From: Cyclobacteriaceae bacterium
GTDB lineage: Bacteria > Bacteroidota > Bacteroidia > Cytophagales > Cyclobacteriaceae
Length of the DNA stretch: 64,000 nucleotides
Assembly (NCBI GenBank): GCA_025055435.1
Contig: JANWWN010000003.1
Span: forward strand, 1 to 64,000
Direction of reading: 5' to 3'
In this document: in pieces, positions 1-9,543 of the stretch
How positions within the stretch are numbered: the stretch's first letter is position 1
Layout of the letters: each line of letters starts with the position of its first letter
Notes under the pieces: model-generated
Database searches by the model: none
What the model was told of the DNA's origin: nothing
The model's input: only the letters and a program-made list of their open reading frames with translations
Program-made: the position numbers and the translations under genes

Positions 1-443
1 AAAGGCCGGCTAAAGAATAAATTTTCCGGATTATCAATGGGGTGATAAATGCGGGACAGGTATGAAAAGCCAGCGCCACCGCGCACGGACAGATTGATTT
101 TACCGAACACAAGCTGAGGCTCGGCAAAGAGAAAGAGGTTAAAACTTTCACCCAGCACAGCCGGATTGTTAAAGTTAAAGTAACTGAAAGCAATGCCGTT
201 CTGGCTTAAACAATTGCAGGCATTCCATGCCTTTTGGGTATGGCGTATGCGCGAAAGTTCAAGGGTAAAACCAAACGGATTGGTTCGGGAAATTTCAGTC
301 AAGGACCGGGAATGCGCGATGATGAAGCCATAATGCAACTGGCTGCCTACAAAAACCGAGGTGCTGTCGGTTATAGGATAAGCTTTGGTATGAAATAAGA
401 ACAGGATAAAAAATAGTACGGGAAAAAAAACATTTGGATTCAT
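1..443 (-). CDS. Acyloxyacyl hydrolase (PagL-like lipid A 3-O-deacylase) family outer-membrane protein, partial (3' end outside window)
   Basis: Not in ORF track; manual minus-strand translation from ATG at 443: MNPNVFFPVLFFILFLFHTKAYPITDSTSVFVGSQLHYGFIIAHSRSLTEISRTNPFGFTLELSRIRHTQKAWNACNCLSQNGIAFSYFNFNNPAVLGESFNLFLFAEPQLVF..., signal peptide plus PagL-like pattern; open to position 1. Confidence 0.6.
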   Translation of the reverse strand, partial: MNPNVFFPVLFFILFLFHTKAYPITDSTSVFVGSQLHYGFIIAHSRSLTEISRTNPFGFTLELSRIRHTQKAWNACNCLSQNGIAFSYFNFNNPAVLGESFNLFLFAEPQLVFGKINLSVRGGAGFSYLSRIYHPIDNPENLFFSRP

Positions 444-480
444 GCTGAACAGTACGAACAAAACATGCGGATGGTTTACT

Positions 481-969
481 TCACCATGAATTATCCGTAG
501 GCATAGGTGGAGCACCTTCCCGTAATTTCAGTAACAATTCATTGTATCGCCTTATCGCCTTTTTCTGGTAAGACACTTCCATTAGGGCCAGAGGATAACT
601 CAGCAGTGCAGCCCCAAGAAGAATATAGGTTGCCCGGTTAATGATAACATAGGTCAGGTTACTGCTGTTCAATATGATGATGCTGTAAACCAGTGATCCA
701 AAGCGTAGAAAATTACGAATGTTGCGCAAGGTATAAACGGATTTCACGGCTTTGTTCAGTTCGTCATCGTTCATGATACTGAACAGGTACGTAAGGGCAT
801 CAAAGGATATACGTTGCTGATTGTGATAAAAGCGATTACCCTGTATGAAAATAGGCGATAACCGGATTTTCAAACTGTCGTTTTGGATAATTTGAGCCCG
901 AGAAACCTGAAAACAAACTGAACTCAAAAAAGCCAATACAAGGAATGTTCGCATAGGGATTATAAGCAA
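481..969 (-). CDS. Hypothetical protein with N-terminal signal peptide and TM segments
   Basis: 162 aa ORF, signal-like N-terminus (MLIIPMRTFLVLAFLSSVCFQVSRAQ); no recognised domain. Confidence 0.6.
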   Translation of the reverse strand: MLIIPMRTFLVLAFLSSVCFQVSRAQIIQNDSLKIRLSPIFIQGNRFYHNQQRISFDALTYLFSIMNDDELNKAVKSVYTLRNIRNFLRFGSLVYSIIILNSSNLTYVIINRATYILLGAALLSYPLALMEVSYQKKAIRRYNELLLKLREGAPPMPTDNSW

Positions 970-1032
970 AATGAAATTTGAAGTTTTATTTCAAATTTAA
1001 AAATTAAGTAAGATAAAACCAGTGTTGGTTTC

Positions 1033-1278
1033 TTACTTTTTAATATCACTTTTGGAATAATAAACTTTGGATCCTTTCGGATTTAAAATGATAAGCGTGT
1101 CACCTTTTATCAGGTAATCAAGAATAAACTCTGAGTTAGCCGAAGTTGGAAAGGCACCTGATGACTGAACAGGATGTTGTGTAATTTTGATTTGGTGGTT
1201 AAAAGTACACCACTCATCAGATGGTAATTTATTGTAAACTAAATTGAAAGACTTCATTAAGTTTTCAATTTTGGGCAC
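1033..1278 (-). CDS. Small hypothetical protein
   Basis: 81 aa ORF between two same-strand genes; no recognised domain. Confidence 0.4.
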   Translation of the reverse strand: MPKIENLMKSFNLVYNKLPSDEWCTFNHQIKITQHPVQSSGAFPTSANSEFILDYLIKGDTLIILNPKGSKVYYSKSDIKK

Positions 1279-1290
1279 GGTGGCTTCATT

Positions 1291-1947
1291 TTATCCCAAT
1301 ACTTCCCGCAAAACATCCACCGACTTTATTTCGCCCATGTTTTCCAGGTGCCTTCTGTAAAATTGCAATAAACCGTTTAAAAGTTTTCTGCGCTGGTGAA
1401 CCGGCATGCTGACTGTCCATACGCCTTCGAGTAATTCTTTCATCAACTGCAAACTTTCTTCGTCACCCGGAAATTCGGAAGCAATATCATCTGGGCTGCT
1501 GATACCAAATCCCAACTGCCGGCTTAGCCGAATCAAAAAAATCAAATGAAAGTTTTCAAGTTTCTCCTGCATGTTATCCAGTCCGATCAGGGAATCCTGG
1601 ATAAACCTATACATTTCGGCACTGTGGCTTTCCTCTTTGATGCACTTATTTAGGACTTCATTTAAAAACAAGGCAATAGCTGCTTTCCGTATGTCGCGAT
1701 GCAGCGTTTCGTAAGGATGTAAGCATTTTAATTCTTTTATGCGGTTGATGTTAGCGTTTTCACGGTGGTAAACAACCATATCCAACAAGGTGAGTGGTTG
1801 AAACAATGCCATTTTACCTTTGGCACTCCGCACGCTGTTTACGATATACGATTGCAGGCCGAACAACTCGGTGAAGATGGTTACAATGATGGAAGTTTCC
1901 CGAAACTTCGTAAACCGGAATACCACGCCTCTGGTTTTGTGCAGCAT
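1291..1947 (-). CDS. recO: DNA repair protein RecO
   Basis: MLHKTRGVVFRFTKFRETSIIVTIFTELFGLQSYIVNSVRS..., RecO OB-fold N-terminus and length. Confidence 0.9.
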   Translation of the reverse strand: MLHKTRGVVFRFTKFRETSIIVTIFTELFGLQSYIVNSVRSAKGKMALFQPLTLLDMVVYHRENANINRIKELKCLHPYETLHRDIRKAAIALFLNEVLNKCIKEESHSAEMYRFIQDSLIGLDNMQEKLENFHLIFLIRLSRQLGFGISSPDDIASEFPGDEESLQLMKELLEGVWTVSMPVHQRRKLLNGLLQFYRRHLENMGEIKSVDVLREVLG

Positions 1948-1948
1948 A

Positions 1949-4129
1949 TCAGTTAATCAGGGCCAACTTGCCCACCAGTGTTTCTTTGCCATCGGCCGTT
2001 ATGGCAAACACCAGGTAAATGCCCGTAGGCGGCCGTTGTCCGCCATAGTCCCGTACATTCCAGGCTGCTGTGCCGCCATTGCTTTTTGATTGCCATATCA
2101 GCCGGCCTGCCAGGTCGGTAATGCGCACCGTACTTTCTTCGGTCAGTCCGCTGATGCCCACCCAGCCGGTAAAGGTTTCCGGCACGGGGTTGGGGAAGAT
2201 TTTAATTGAGCTCAGCCGGTTCTGCGGTTCACTGGCATCGCTCCGATAAGTTACCAAACCTTTATCGGTAGCCATGAAGGCGTTGCCGGCATCATCAAAA
2301 ACAATATGTTGAATGCGGTCGGAGGGAAGTGGCGCATTTGCAGTGGTGAAGTAGTTGAGCTGTTGGGTTACGGTTGCATCGAACAACCATAGGCCGCGTT
2401 CGGTACCAAACCATTTTCGGTTGCCGCCATCTATGGCAATGGCTGTAACCTTTTCTTCGCGCAGCAGAAAACGTCCTTCAAAAATGGGCTTTACAGCATT
2501 TACATTTCCCGAAAATACGCCACCGGGATTGGAAAAATACGCTACGCCGGCATCCGTGCCCACCCATACCCATCCGTTGCGGTCAACGGTTAAGGCGTAA
2601 ACATTGCGGCTGGGCAAACCGCCTGTGCCTGCTGCTTCGGTAAGGTAAACATGATTGTTGGTGGTAGGGTTAAAAACAAGAATGCCGCCACCAGTCGTTG
2701 GATTTAACCGCATCCACACCTGGCCTGCGCCATCTACAACAAGATCTAACGGAAAACGCGAAGCCAGTGGCGGAAAAGAAAATGATGTAAAAGAGTTGTC
2801 GGGATTGAGCCGGTGCAGGGATTGTGTGGCGTTGTAGTTGGCAACCCATACCACGTTACCCGATGTGGCAAGCGCTGTAACCCGGTTGCCGGTTATCGGA
2901 CTGTTACCCGAGTTGAAAATGCGGTTTTCCGCGGGAGTAATAACCTGCAGGCCATCGCTGAAACTTCCCACAACAGATTTGTTTCCCGAAAAAGCTACAT
3001 CCGTAACATCGCGGTTCAACCAATCGGTTATCGGGCTCCACGTACCCGATTCAATCTGATTAACAGGTTGTTCAGTTCCGGCGGGTGTAAATGAAACCGT
3101 GTATCCGCCGGAAACCGCATAGATCCGGCCAGTGTTGTGTCGAAGCCGTAAGGGTACATCAAAAGATGGTCCGTTGGGAAGAGTTTTCATCCAGGTTGTT
3201 CCATTACCTGACAACAAACCGTTCCGACTGTCGCCCACACGCAAACCGGAAGGTGTTTCCAAAACGCACAGTGGCTGGTTAAACAAGTCGGAAATAATTT
3301 CCACAACTTCATTAGATGAACTGATGCGAAACATGCGGTTGCCTGCAATAACATACAGGTAATCTGCGGAAGCAAACAGCCGGTAACTGTTTTCATTGGT
3401 CAGATACCCCTGCCGAATCCAGGCCGTACCATCGTACCGGTAAATGCCGTCGGAGGGTATGGCAGTGAACAAAAATCCGTTAAATGAAACCAGTGTGGTG
3501 AAAGTACGGTTAAACAGTCCCTGGTTAAAGCGTTTCCATCTGGTGAAGTCCAGCAGGTTGTCATTCAGGTTACCACCCTGAATACCATTTTCGGTGGCGA
3601 TGAAAATGCTGTCTCCTTTTAGGGCCGACTGAAATACCTTACGCTGTTCACCGGCAGGACCAAGGTTACGCCAGGTTTCGCGTATTTCGCGCTGGGTTAG
3701 ATCAAATACCACCACACCGAAATCGGAAGCCAAATAGGCCGTAGTGTTTTTGATGTTGATGTGATGTATGGTTTTTGAACCGGTGATTTCCGTTGCATTC
3801 CGGATGCGGGAATAACGAAAAACGTTTTTGTTTTTCAGGATGTCGAGTTGACCGTCTTCATATCCGATAAGCAGTTGGTTTTGCGCACCATCGGAAGCTA
3901 TTGTCCGAATGCCTGCCCGGCTCAGTGTGGGTAAAGTGATTTTTTCAATTTCTCCGTCAGGATGTGCAATGAAAAGTCCGTTAGCAGCGGCTGCGTAGGT
4001 TTGGTTATTCAGCTGAGCGAGGGCAGGAATTCGGTTAAAAGAAGGATGAACATACCAGGAACCAACCTCCAGTTGTTGCGCTACGGTTGAGAACGAAATA
4101 AGATAAAACGCTGCGTAAAACTTAGGCAT
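1949..4129 (-). CDS. PorZ-like two-beta-propeller protein with T9SS type A C-terminal sorting domain
   Basis: Signal peptide (MPKFYAAFYLISFSTVAQQ), repeated propeller motifs (VWVGTDAGVAYF, KWFGTERGLWLFD), CTD SIKIFPNPVPETFTGWVGISGL...GIYLVFAIT; start chosen at inner Met (ORF track start 4156 overlaps tdk). Confidence 0.8.
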   Translation of the reverse strand: MPKFYAAFYLISFSTVAQQLEVGSWYVHPSFNRIPALAQLNNQTYAAAANGLFIAHPDGEIEKITLPTLSRAGIRTIASDGAQNQLLIGYEDGQLDILKNKNVFRYSRIRNATEITGSKTIHHINIKNTTAYLASDFGVVVFDLTQREIRETWRNLGPAGEQRKVFQSALKGDSIFIATENGIQGGNLNDNLLDFTRWKRFNQGLFNRTFTTLVSFNGFLFTAIPSDGIYRYDGTAWIRQGYLTNENSYRLFASADYLYVIAGNRMFRISSSNEVVEIISDLFNQPLCVLETPSGLRVGDSRNGLLSGNGTTWMKTLPNGPSFDVPLRLRHNTGRIYAVSGGYTVSFTPAGTEQPVNQIESGTWSPITDWLNRDVTDVAFSGNKSVVGSFSDGLQVITPAENRIFNSGNSPITGNRVTALATSGNVVWVANYNATQSLHRLNPDNSFTSFSFPPLASRFPLDLVVDGAGQVWMRLNPTTGGGILVFNPTTNNHVYLTEAAGTGGLPSRNVYALTVDRNGWVWVGTDAGVAYFSNPGGVFSGNVNAVKPIFEGRFLLREEKVTAIAIDGGNRKWFGTERGLWLFDATVTQQLNYFTTANAPLPSDRIQHIVFDDAGNAFMATDKGLVTYRSDASEPQNRLSSIKIFPNPVPETFTGWVGISGLTEESTVRITDLAGRLIWQSKSNGGTAAWNVRDYGGQRPPTGIYLVFAITADGKETLVGKLALIN

Positions 4130-4733
4130 GGCCGGTTTTCTTTTCCCTGCGTGCACGCATACCTTCCATAAAACTGGCGCGGCTGCGCGCTTCGTACTTG
4201 TCGCGTTCGCCTAATAAAACTTTTTCATCGCTGTCGGTAAGGCGGAAAGAAAACGAAGCCAGCTCACCCGTTTGTGCACAGATGGCATGCACTTTCGTTA
4301 CAAATTCGGCTACGGCCAGCAGATAAGGCATGGGTCCGAAGGGTTTGCCTTCATAATCCATGTCCAGGCCGGCCACGATTACGCGCTTGCCGTTGTTGGC
4401 CAGCGTGTTGCATACGTCCACGATGGCGTCATCAAAAAACTGGGCTTCATCAATACCCACCACATCGCAGTTGCCGGCCAGCAACAGAATGTCGGAAGCC
4501 ACGTGTACCGGCGTGGAACGGATTGAGCGCTCGTTGTGCGATACAATGAATTCTTCGTGATAGCGTTGGTCGGTTATGGGTTTAAAGATTTCAACGCGCT
4601 GGCGGGCTATGAGTGCACGGTTCAGTCTGCGGATGAGCTCTTCGGTTTTCCCGGAGAACATGCAGCCGCATATTACTTCAATCCAACCGGCTTTACCGGA
4701 GCCGGAACGTTGCATGTGGGGCTCGACAAACAT
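4122..4733 (-). CDS. tdk: Thymidine kinase
   Basis: WIEVICGCMFSGKTEELIRRLNRA P-loop and VVGIDEAQFFDD, VIVAGLDMDYEGKPFG motifs. Confidence 0.95.
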   Translation of the reverse strand: MFVEPHMQRSGSGKAGWIEVICGCMFSGKTEELIRRLNRALIARQRVEIFKPITDQRYHEEFIVSHNERSIRSTPVHVASDILLLAGNCDVVGIDEAQFFDDAIVDVCNTLANNGKRVIVAGLDMDYEGKPFGPMPYLLAVAEFVTKVHAICAQTGELASFSFRLTDSDEKVLLGERDKYEARSRASFMEGMRARREKKTGHA

Positions 4734-4843
4734 GCTGCAATTTAACCATTATTGGGCGGGGAGGATACCCGGGCTGAATTTAAGACAGAGTGGTTCAGGC
4801 TTAGATGGTTTTGGTTAATTTTGGTGAAATTCAAATCATAGCT

Positions 4844-5812
4844 ATGGACGAACGCATCAGTCTGGAAGCGATTGCATTGTACAGTGATAAGTATGCCGAT
4901 AAGCTGGCACGAAGTTTTTTTGAGCAGAAAGAAGTTATCCGCGGGGAAGAAATACTTTCGCTCAGTCCGGTGCATCAGGTCAATCTGTTCGTGGTTGGCG
5001 AATTATTTAAAGCGTGGAAGGAAGAAATCAGAAAACTCAAAAGTCCGTATTTCGATTATCATCATGCCGATGTACAGCAGGCCCTTCATCAGTTCATGAA
5101 TGTGTTATCGCGGCATATTGCCATGGATAAAGCGCATTTGCTGCCTTTGCTGAAGAAAGCCGTAAGCACCACGCTTTTGGTTATTTTCAGTCCGTATGAT
5201 TACTACTCATCTGTTATTACCGGCCCGAAAAATATGTTGAACCGTTCGGCTTTTCAGGAGGAGCTGAAATACCTGAAGATTAATAAAGCTCCATTGGAAC
5301 GCCTGCTGCAAAAACTTCAGGAAGAAGGCCATGAAGAGTTGCCCGGTAACCAGGCTTTTGCGTTACTGGATCAGATTCTGGAAGAGGTAAACTTTACGCC
5401 GGCCGATGTGGAGCCTTTTATCGAACAATTCAGCAAAACCGAAAAGCTTGAACCCGAACAGTTTTACATTAAGATGAAGCAGAAAGAGCCGGAGAAAAAA
5501 GAAGCTGAACCTGCGCCTACGGTAACCAGGACCGTTGCCTCAGGAGAAAAGAAAAACCGCACCACACTGGCAGATAATTTCAGGAAAATCGAGCGCATTC
5601 GCGATACACTCACTATCAATCAGAAATTCATGTTTACCAAAGTGTTGTTCAGCGGTGATTTTGAGCTGTTCAGCAAAACGATTGAAGAAATTGACAAACA
5701 AACCACCTTACAAGGGGCGCTTCAGTGCCTGGAAGTTCACGTCAGTGCATGGGACCCGGAAAGCGAGGAGTACCAGGAGTTTATGGAGATTCTGGAGCAG
5801 CGGTTTGCCTGA
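4844..5812 (+). CDS. Hypothetical protein, ~322 aa
   Basis: Start ATG 4844 (MDERISLEAIALYSDKYADKLARSFF); a TAATTTTG box at 4816-4823 lies inside the 39 nt ORF-track extension, favouring the inner start; no recognised domain. Confidence 0.75.
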   Translation: MDERISLEAIALYSDKYADKLARSFFEQKEVIRGEEILSLSPVHQVNLFVVGELFKAWKEEIRKLKSPYFDYHHADVQQALHQFMNVLSRHIAMDKAHLLPLLKKAVSTTLLVIFSPYDYYSSVITGPKNMLNRSAFQEELKYLKINKAPLERLLQKLQEEGHEELPGNQAFALLDQILEEVNFTPADVEPFIEQFSKTEKLEPEQFYIKMKQKEPEKKEAEPAPTVTRTVASGEKKNRTTLADNFRKIERIRDTLTINQKFMFTKVLFSGDFELFSKTIEEIDKQTTLQGALQCLEVHVSAWDPESEEYQEFMEILEQRFA

Positions 5813-5904
5813 TAACTGATTCAGGCGACTCTTTCAGGGTTGGTAATCGTTATCGAAATTTTCTGCAACCATGTGAAATCTTCGGATTTCTCTGAAACAT
5901 TAAT

Positions 5905-6486
5905 TCAGGAATGCTGCACCCATTTTTCAATTACATCCGGATAGTACCGGTATTCCAGCTCATGAACCTTGCCGGCAATCTCTTCAGGTGTTTCGCTGCC
6001 ATCTAAAGGCACGCGGGCCTGCAATAAAATTTTTCCGTCATCGTATTTTTCATTAACCAGATGAATGGTAATGCCGGTTTCCCGTTCACCGGCTTCTTTC
6101 ACTGCCCGGTGCACATGTAAGCCATACATGCCTTTTCCTCCATATTTCGGAAGCAGGGCAGGGTGGATGTTTATTATCCGTCCCGGGTAGGCATGGATAA
6201 GTGACTCGGGTATCAGCCATAAAAAGCCGGCCAGTACAAGGTGGGTTATACCGCGTTGCTGCAACCATGCACTTACTTCACCGGTCTCGTAAAATTGTTT
6301 TCGGTTAAATACCATGGTAGGGACGTTCAACTTTCGGGCGCGCTCCAGCGCATAGGCATCGGCTTTGTTGCTCAGCAGCGCGGCTACCGCTATCTGCGGA
6401 TGGCTGCGGAAATGCTTCATGATTGCTTCTGCATTGGTGCCCGAGCCTGAAGCAAATATTGCTATGCGCCATTTGGTATTTTCCAT
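5905..6486 (-). CDS. purN: Phosphoribosylglycinamide formyltransferase
   Basis: IAIFASGSGTNAEAIMKHF, INIHPALLPKYGGKGMYGLHVHRAV, ETGITIHLVNEKYDDGKIL motifs. Confidence 0.95.
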   Translation of the reverse strand: MENTKWRIAIFASGSGTNAEAIMKHFRSHPQIAVAALLSNKADAYALERARKLNVPTMVFNRKQFYETGEVSAWLQQRGITHLVLAGFLWLIPESLIHAYPGRIINIHPALLPKYGGKGMYGLHVHRAVKEAGERETGITIHLVNEKYDDGKILLQARVPLDGSETPEEIAGKVHELEYRYYPDVIEKWVQHS

Positions 6487-6493
6487 GCCGGAT

Positions 6494-7345
6494 TCAGATT
6501 AAAGCCATACTTAAAATTCCTAACAGGATGATAACCTTACAAAAACTGCTCAGCCATCCGAAATCTTTTTTGGTATCGGCCACCACCAGGCGGCTGATCA
6601 GCCAGGCCAGGGGAATCAGCAGGAGCATGACCAGATAAATAAAGTCAAGCCGGTGAAAAATGAAGTTGGTGATGGTAACCGTTACACCCAGCAGACCAAT
6701 AAGAATAATAAGAAGTGTTTTTGTTTTGCGAATGCCCCAAATAATGGGTAGGGTTTTACAGCCGTAGGTACCATCGCCCTTCAGGTCCTCCATGTCTTTA
6801 ATGATTTCACGTATTAATGTGATGAAGAATGCAAAAAAAGCATAGATAAATACCAGGGCATCAGTGGAGTTGTATAGTGCATTAAGCGCCGCAATCGATA
6901 AACCCGTGAGCAACGCTACGGCCAGGTTGCCCACAAACGGCAATCGCTTTAATGCAGCCGAGTACCACCACAGCAGGCCAACTGAAAAAATGTTTATGGC
7001 CAGAATTTTCCACCCAAGAAACAGACCGAGAAAAATACCCAGGCCGGATAATAAAGCATGAATCAGGATAGCAACCCTGCGCGGTACGGTACGTCCTATT
7101 ACTACACGGTTCGGATTGTTGATTAAATCAATTTTAACATCGTAATAATCATTAATCACATATCCACCTGCAGCTATCAGTGCAGCTGAAGCAGAAAAAA
7201 CAAAAAGCCGCCAGTCGGTAAATATTTGTTTTTTCAGCAGGAAAAATGCGGCTGCGTACTGGGCTAAAACCAGGATGATAACATTTGCCGTGCGGGTAAG
7301 CCGCAGCAGGGCCTCAATAATGGAAGATTGCGATTGAACCGGCAT
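6494..7345 (-). CDS. UbiA-family prenyltransferase (geranylgeranylglycerol-phosphate geranylgeranyltransferase-like)
   Basis: Polytopic; NDYYDVKIDLINNPNRVVIG and IREIIKDMEDLKGDGTYGCKTLPI Asp-rich motifs. Confidence 0.85.
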   Translation of the reverse strand: MPVQSQSSIIEALLRLTRTANVIILVLAQYAAAFFLLKKQIFTDWRLFVFSASAALIAAGGYVINDYYDVKIDLINNPNRVVIGRTVPRRVAILIHALLSGLGIFLGLFLGWKILAINIFSVGLLWWYSAALKRLPFVGNLAVALLTGLSIAALNALYNSTDALVFIYAFFAFFITLIREIIKDMEDLKGDGTYGCKTLPIIWGIRKTKTLLIILIGLLGVTVTITNFIFHRLDFIYLVMLLLIPLAWLISRLVVADTKKDFGWLSSFCKVIILLGILSMALI

Positions 7346-7449
7346 TTTCGGGCTGGTAAAAGTACAAAAGAGGGCTGAGTAAGGGTATTACATTTCGATG
7401 AGGCTTTAGTAAACCGCTGGCGGGTAGTAATACAGCGGGTCTTAAAAAA

Positions 7450-9531
7450 TCAGTAACCTCCGTAAAACTTTCTTAAAAACCACTCGACGGAAACAAGTAC
7501 AATCAAAAGAGCCAGAATCCAGGGTACATTCAGGGCAGCGGTGTAGCGTTCTTCGCTGCGCATTACATAGCGCGCTTCGCTTTTGGATAACTCCTGCTTC
7601 AGGGCATCCAGTTGATTGGAGGTGAAAAACTTTCCGCCGGTATTTTTCGACAGTCTTCTGAGCAAATCAAAATCTGCAGTCAGGCTCTGTAGTTCAATTT
7701 GTTTACCGGTAACCACAAACCGGCCGTTTACGGTTTCACGCCTGCCTCCTGTTTCGGTAGATGCCGAAAACCTGTACGCACCTTCATCCAGTCCTTCTAC
7801 AATGTACCGCGATGACGAAGGCTGTAACACATAACTGTAAACCTTGCGTTTATTTTGCTCATCCGATATACTCAGTTCAATGGTATTTCCGTACACCGGT
7901 TCGTAGATGTCGTTGTAAACCTGACTTTCAAATATTACCGGTTCCTCCTCCGAAAATTCCGGTTTCAGGGTAAAGCACCTGAATTTACTTTTATCATCAG
8001 GCGTGGCCAGGAACTGGATTAACTTTAAAAACAATTCGTCAACGGTTTCCGTCCGACCTGTTTTGGAAAACTCGTACATGCGCCAACGGTATAAGCCTTC
8101 GCCCAGAAGTAGCGCGGTTTTGTGTCCTTCTTCGGTAAAGAAAGCCAACAATGGCCGTTCGGTAATCACGTTACCCACCTGTTGGTATAAAACGGTAGTT
8201 ACTCCGGAAGATATGCGCATCTTTCCGAATCGCACTGACAGAGGAGGCATGCCGTAAAACACCGCAGCGGCATCCTGCGGTAAACTGAACTGATTAAACA
8301 GCGGATTTAGTGCCGGAGTTACTTCATCAAACTGCCGCGGTTGAACCTCAAAACCAACAGGAAAGGAAGGCTGCATGAATAACGACAAATCGGAAGTGCT
8401 GCCGGTTACATAAAGTCGTGGATTGGGCCCTTTGATGAACTGGTGGGTCAGCTCGCGCAGCCGTCCGCGCCCATCGGGAAGCTGATAAAGTATCACCACA
8501 TCCACATTCTCCGGTCTGAGGTTTTTGTTATCGGTTTCCTGAATGCCGGGAATATGCAAAATCACATCGTAGTTGCTGTTTTGTTCCAGAATCAGGCGCA
8601 GTGCCCGGATATCCGGATGCGGTGCAGCGGCAAGCAGTAAAATTTTTCGCTTTCCCTTCACTACTTCAATAAAAAAAGAGGCACGGTTGTTTTGACGGTT
8701 CAGCTCATCGGGCTTTACTTCAACGGCCACATCCCACCGATGCAATCCTTCTTCTTTAGCTTCGGGTAAAAATTCAACCTGCACGTATCCCGACGGAGGG
8801 ATTGTTTTACGCTGTTCTTCTACAACACGTCCTTTATAGGATAAGGATATTCCTACGGTTTGACCTGCAAACCCGGATGCACGGATTTCGGCGCGAACCG
8901 GAAACCGGTTGCCCTGATAAGTTATTTTGTTGTACAGCACATCGCGAACAGCCAGGTCGGGACGCAACACGGTATCGCCAAGCCCAACCGTAAACACGGG
9001 AGCACGAAAGTCCAGGTCGGCAGGCGACAGACCGGAGGTATAGATACCATCGGAAATGAGTAAAACGGCTTCAAGTCTGCGGCCTTCGTAGCGGTTGGCG
9101 GCCATTCGCAGGGCATCGCTGAGGTTAGTACCCTGTTCATTGAACTGAATTTCATTCAGTTCGTTTCCGCGCAGTCCTAACAGGGGCACTTCGAAGTCTT
9201 TTTTTTCCAGCATTTCCCTGAGGGAAGAAATCTGCTGAATCAGCTCTTTCCTTTGGGTTGAATCAACGCCATATTGTACTGAGGCCGAATTATCGAGCAG
9301 TATGGCAAACACAGGTTTTTCATACTGATTTTCGAAATGACGTACCATGAAGCCCAGCAACAATAAGGTTAGGGTAAATACGACAATCCAGCGGACTGCG
9401 AAGAGTAAACGATTGGTACGGGTGCTCCAGGTTGAACGGGTTCGATAATACAGCAGCATTGCGTACGCCAGGGCAGTGAGTACGCACAGTAAAATCCAGG
9501 CGGGCGAAACGTCAAGTAAAAGTTGCGTCAT
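7450..9531 (-). CDS. Membrane-anchored vWA-domain protein
   Basis: N-terminal TMs, vWA-like FAILLDNSASVQYG...AVLLISDGIYTSG, C-terminal TM; 693 aa. Confidence 0.8.
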   Translation of the reverse strand: MTQLLLDVSPAWILLCVLTALAYAMLLYYRTRSTWSTRTNRLLFAVRWIVVFTLTLLLLGFMVRHFENQYEKPVFAILLDNSASVQYGVDSTQRKELIQQISSLREMLEKKDFEVPLLGLRGNELNEIQFNEQGTNLSDALRMAANRYEGRRLEAVLLISDGIYTSGLSPADLDFRAPVFTVGLGDTVLRPDLAVRDVLYNKITYQGNRFPVRAEIRASGFAGQTVGISLSYKGRVVEEQRKTIPPSGYVQVEFLPEAKEEGLHRWDVAVEVKPDELNRQNNRASFFIEVVKGKRKILLLAAAPHPDIRALRLILEQNSNYDVILHIPGIQETDNKNLRPENVDVVILYQLPDGRGRLRELTHQFIKGPNPRLYVTGSTSDLSLFMQPSFPVGFEVQPRQFDEVTPALNPLFNQFSLPQDAAAVFYGMPPLSVRFGKMRISSGVTTVLYQQVGNVITERPLLAFFTEEGHKTALLLGEGLYRWRMYEFSKTGRTETVDELFLKLIQFLATPDDKSKFRCFTLKPEFSEEEPVIFESQVYNDIYEPVYGNTIELSISDEQNKRKVYSYVLQPSSSRYIVEGLDEGAYRFSASTETGGRRETVNGRFVVTGKQIELQSLTADFDLLRRLSKNTGGKFFTSNQLDALKQELSKSEARYVMRSEERYTAALNVPWILALLIVLVSVEWFLRKFYGGY

Positions 9532-9543
9532 CGCTGTGAGCAG

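Noticed and set aside
5875-5890. GAAATC-TTCG-GATTTC hairpin between convergent genes as a terminator
   Set aside because: Weak AT-rich 6 bp stem with no T-tract on either side
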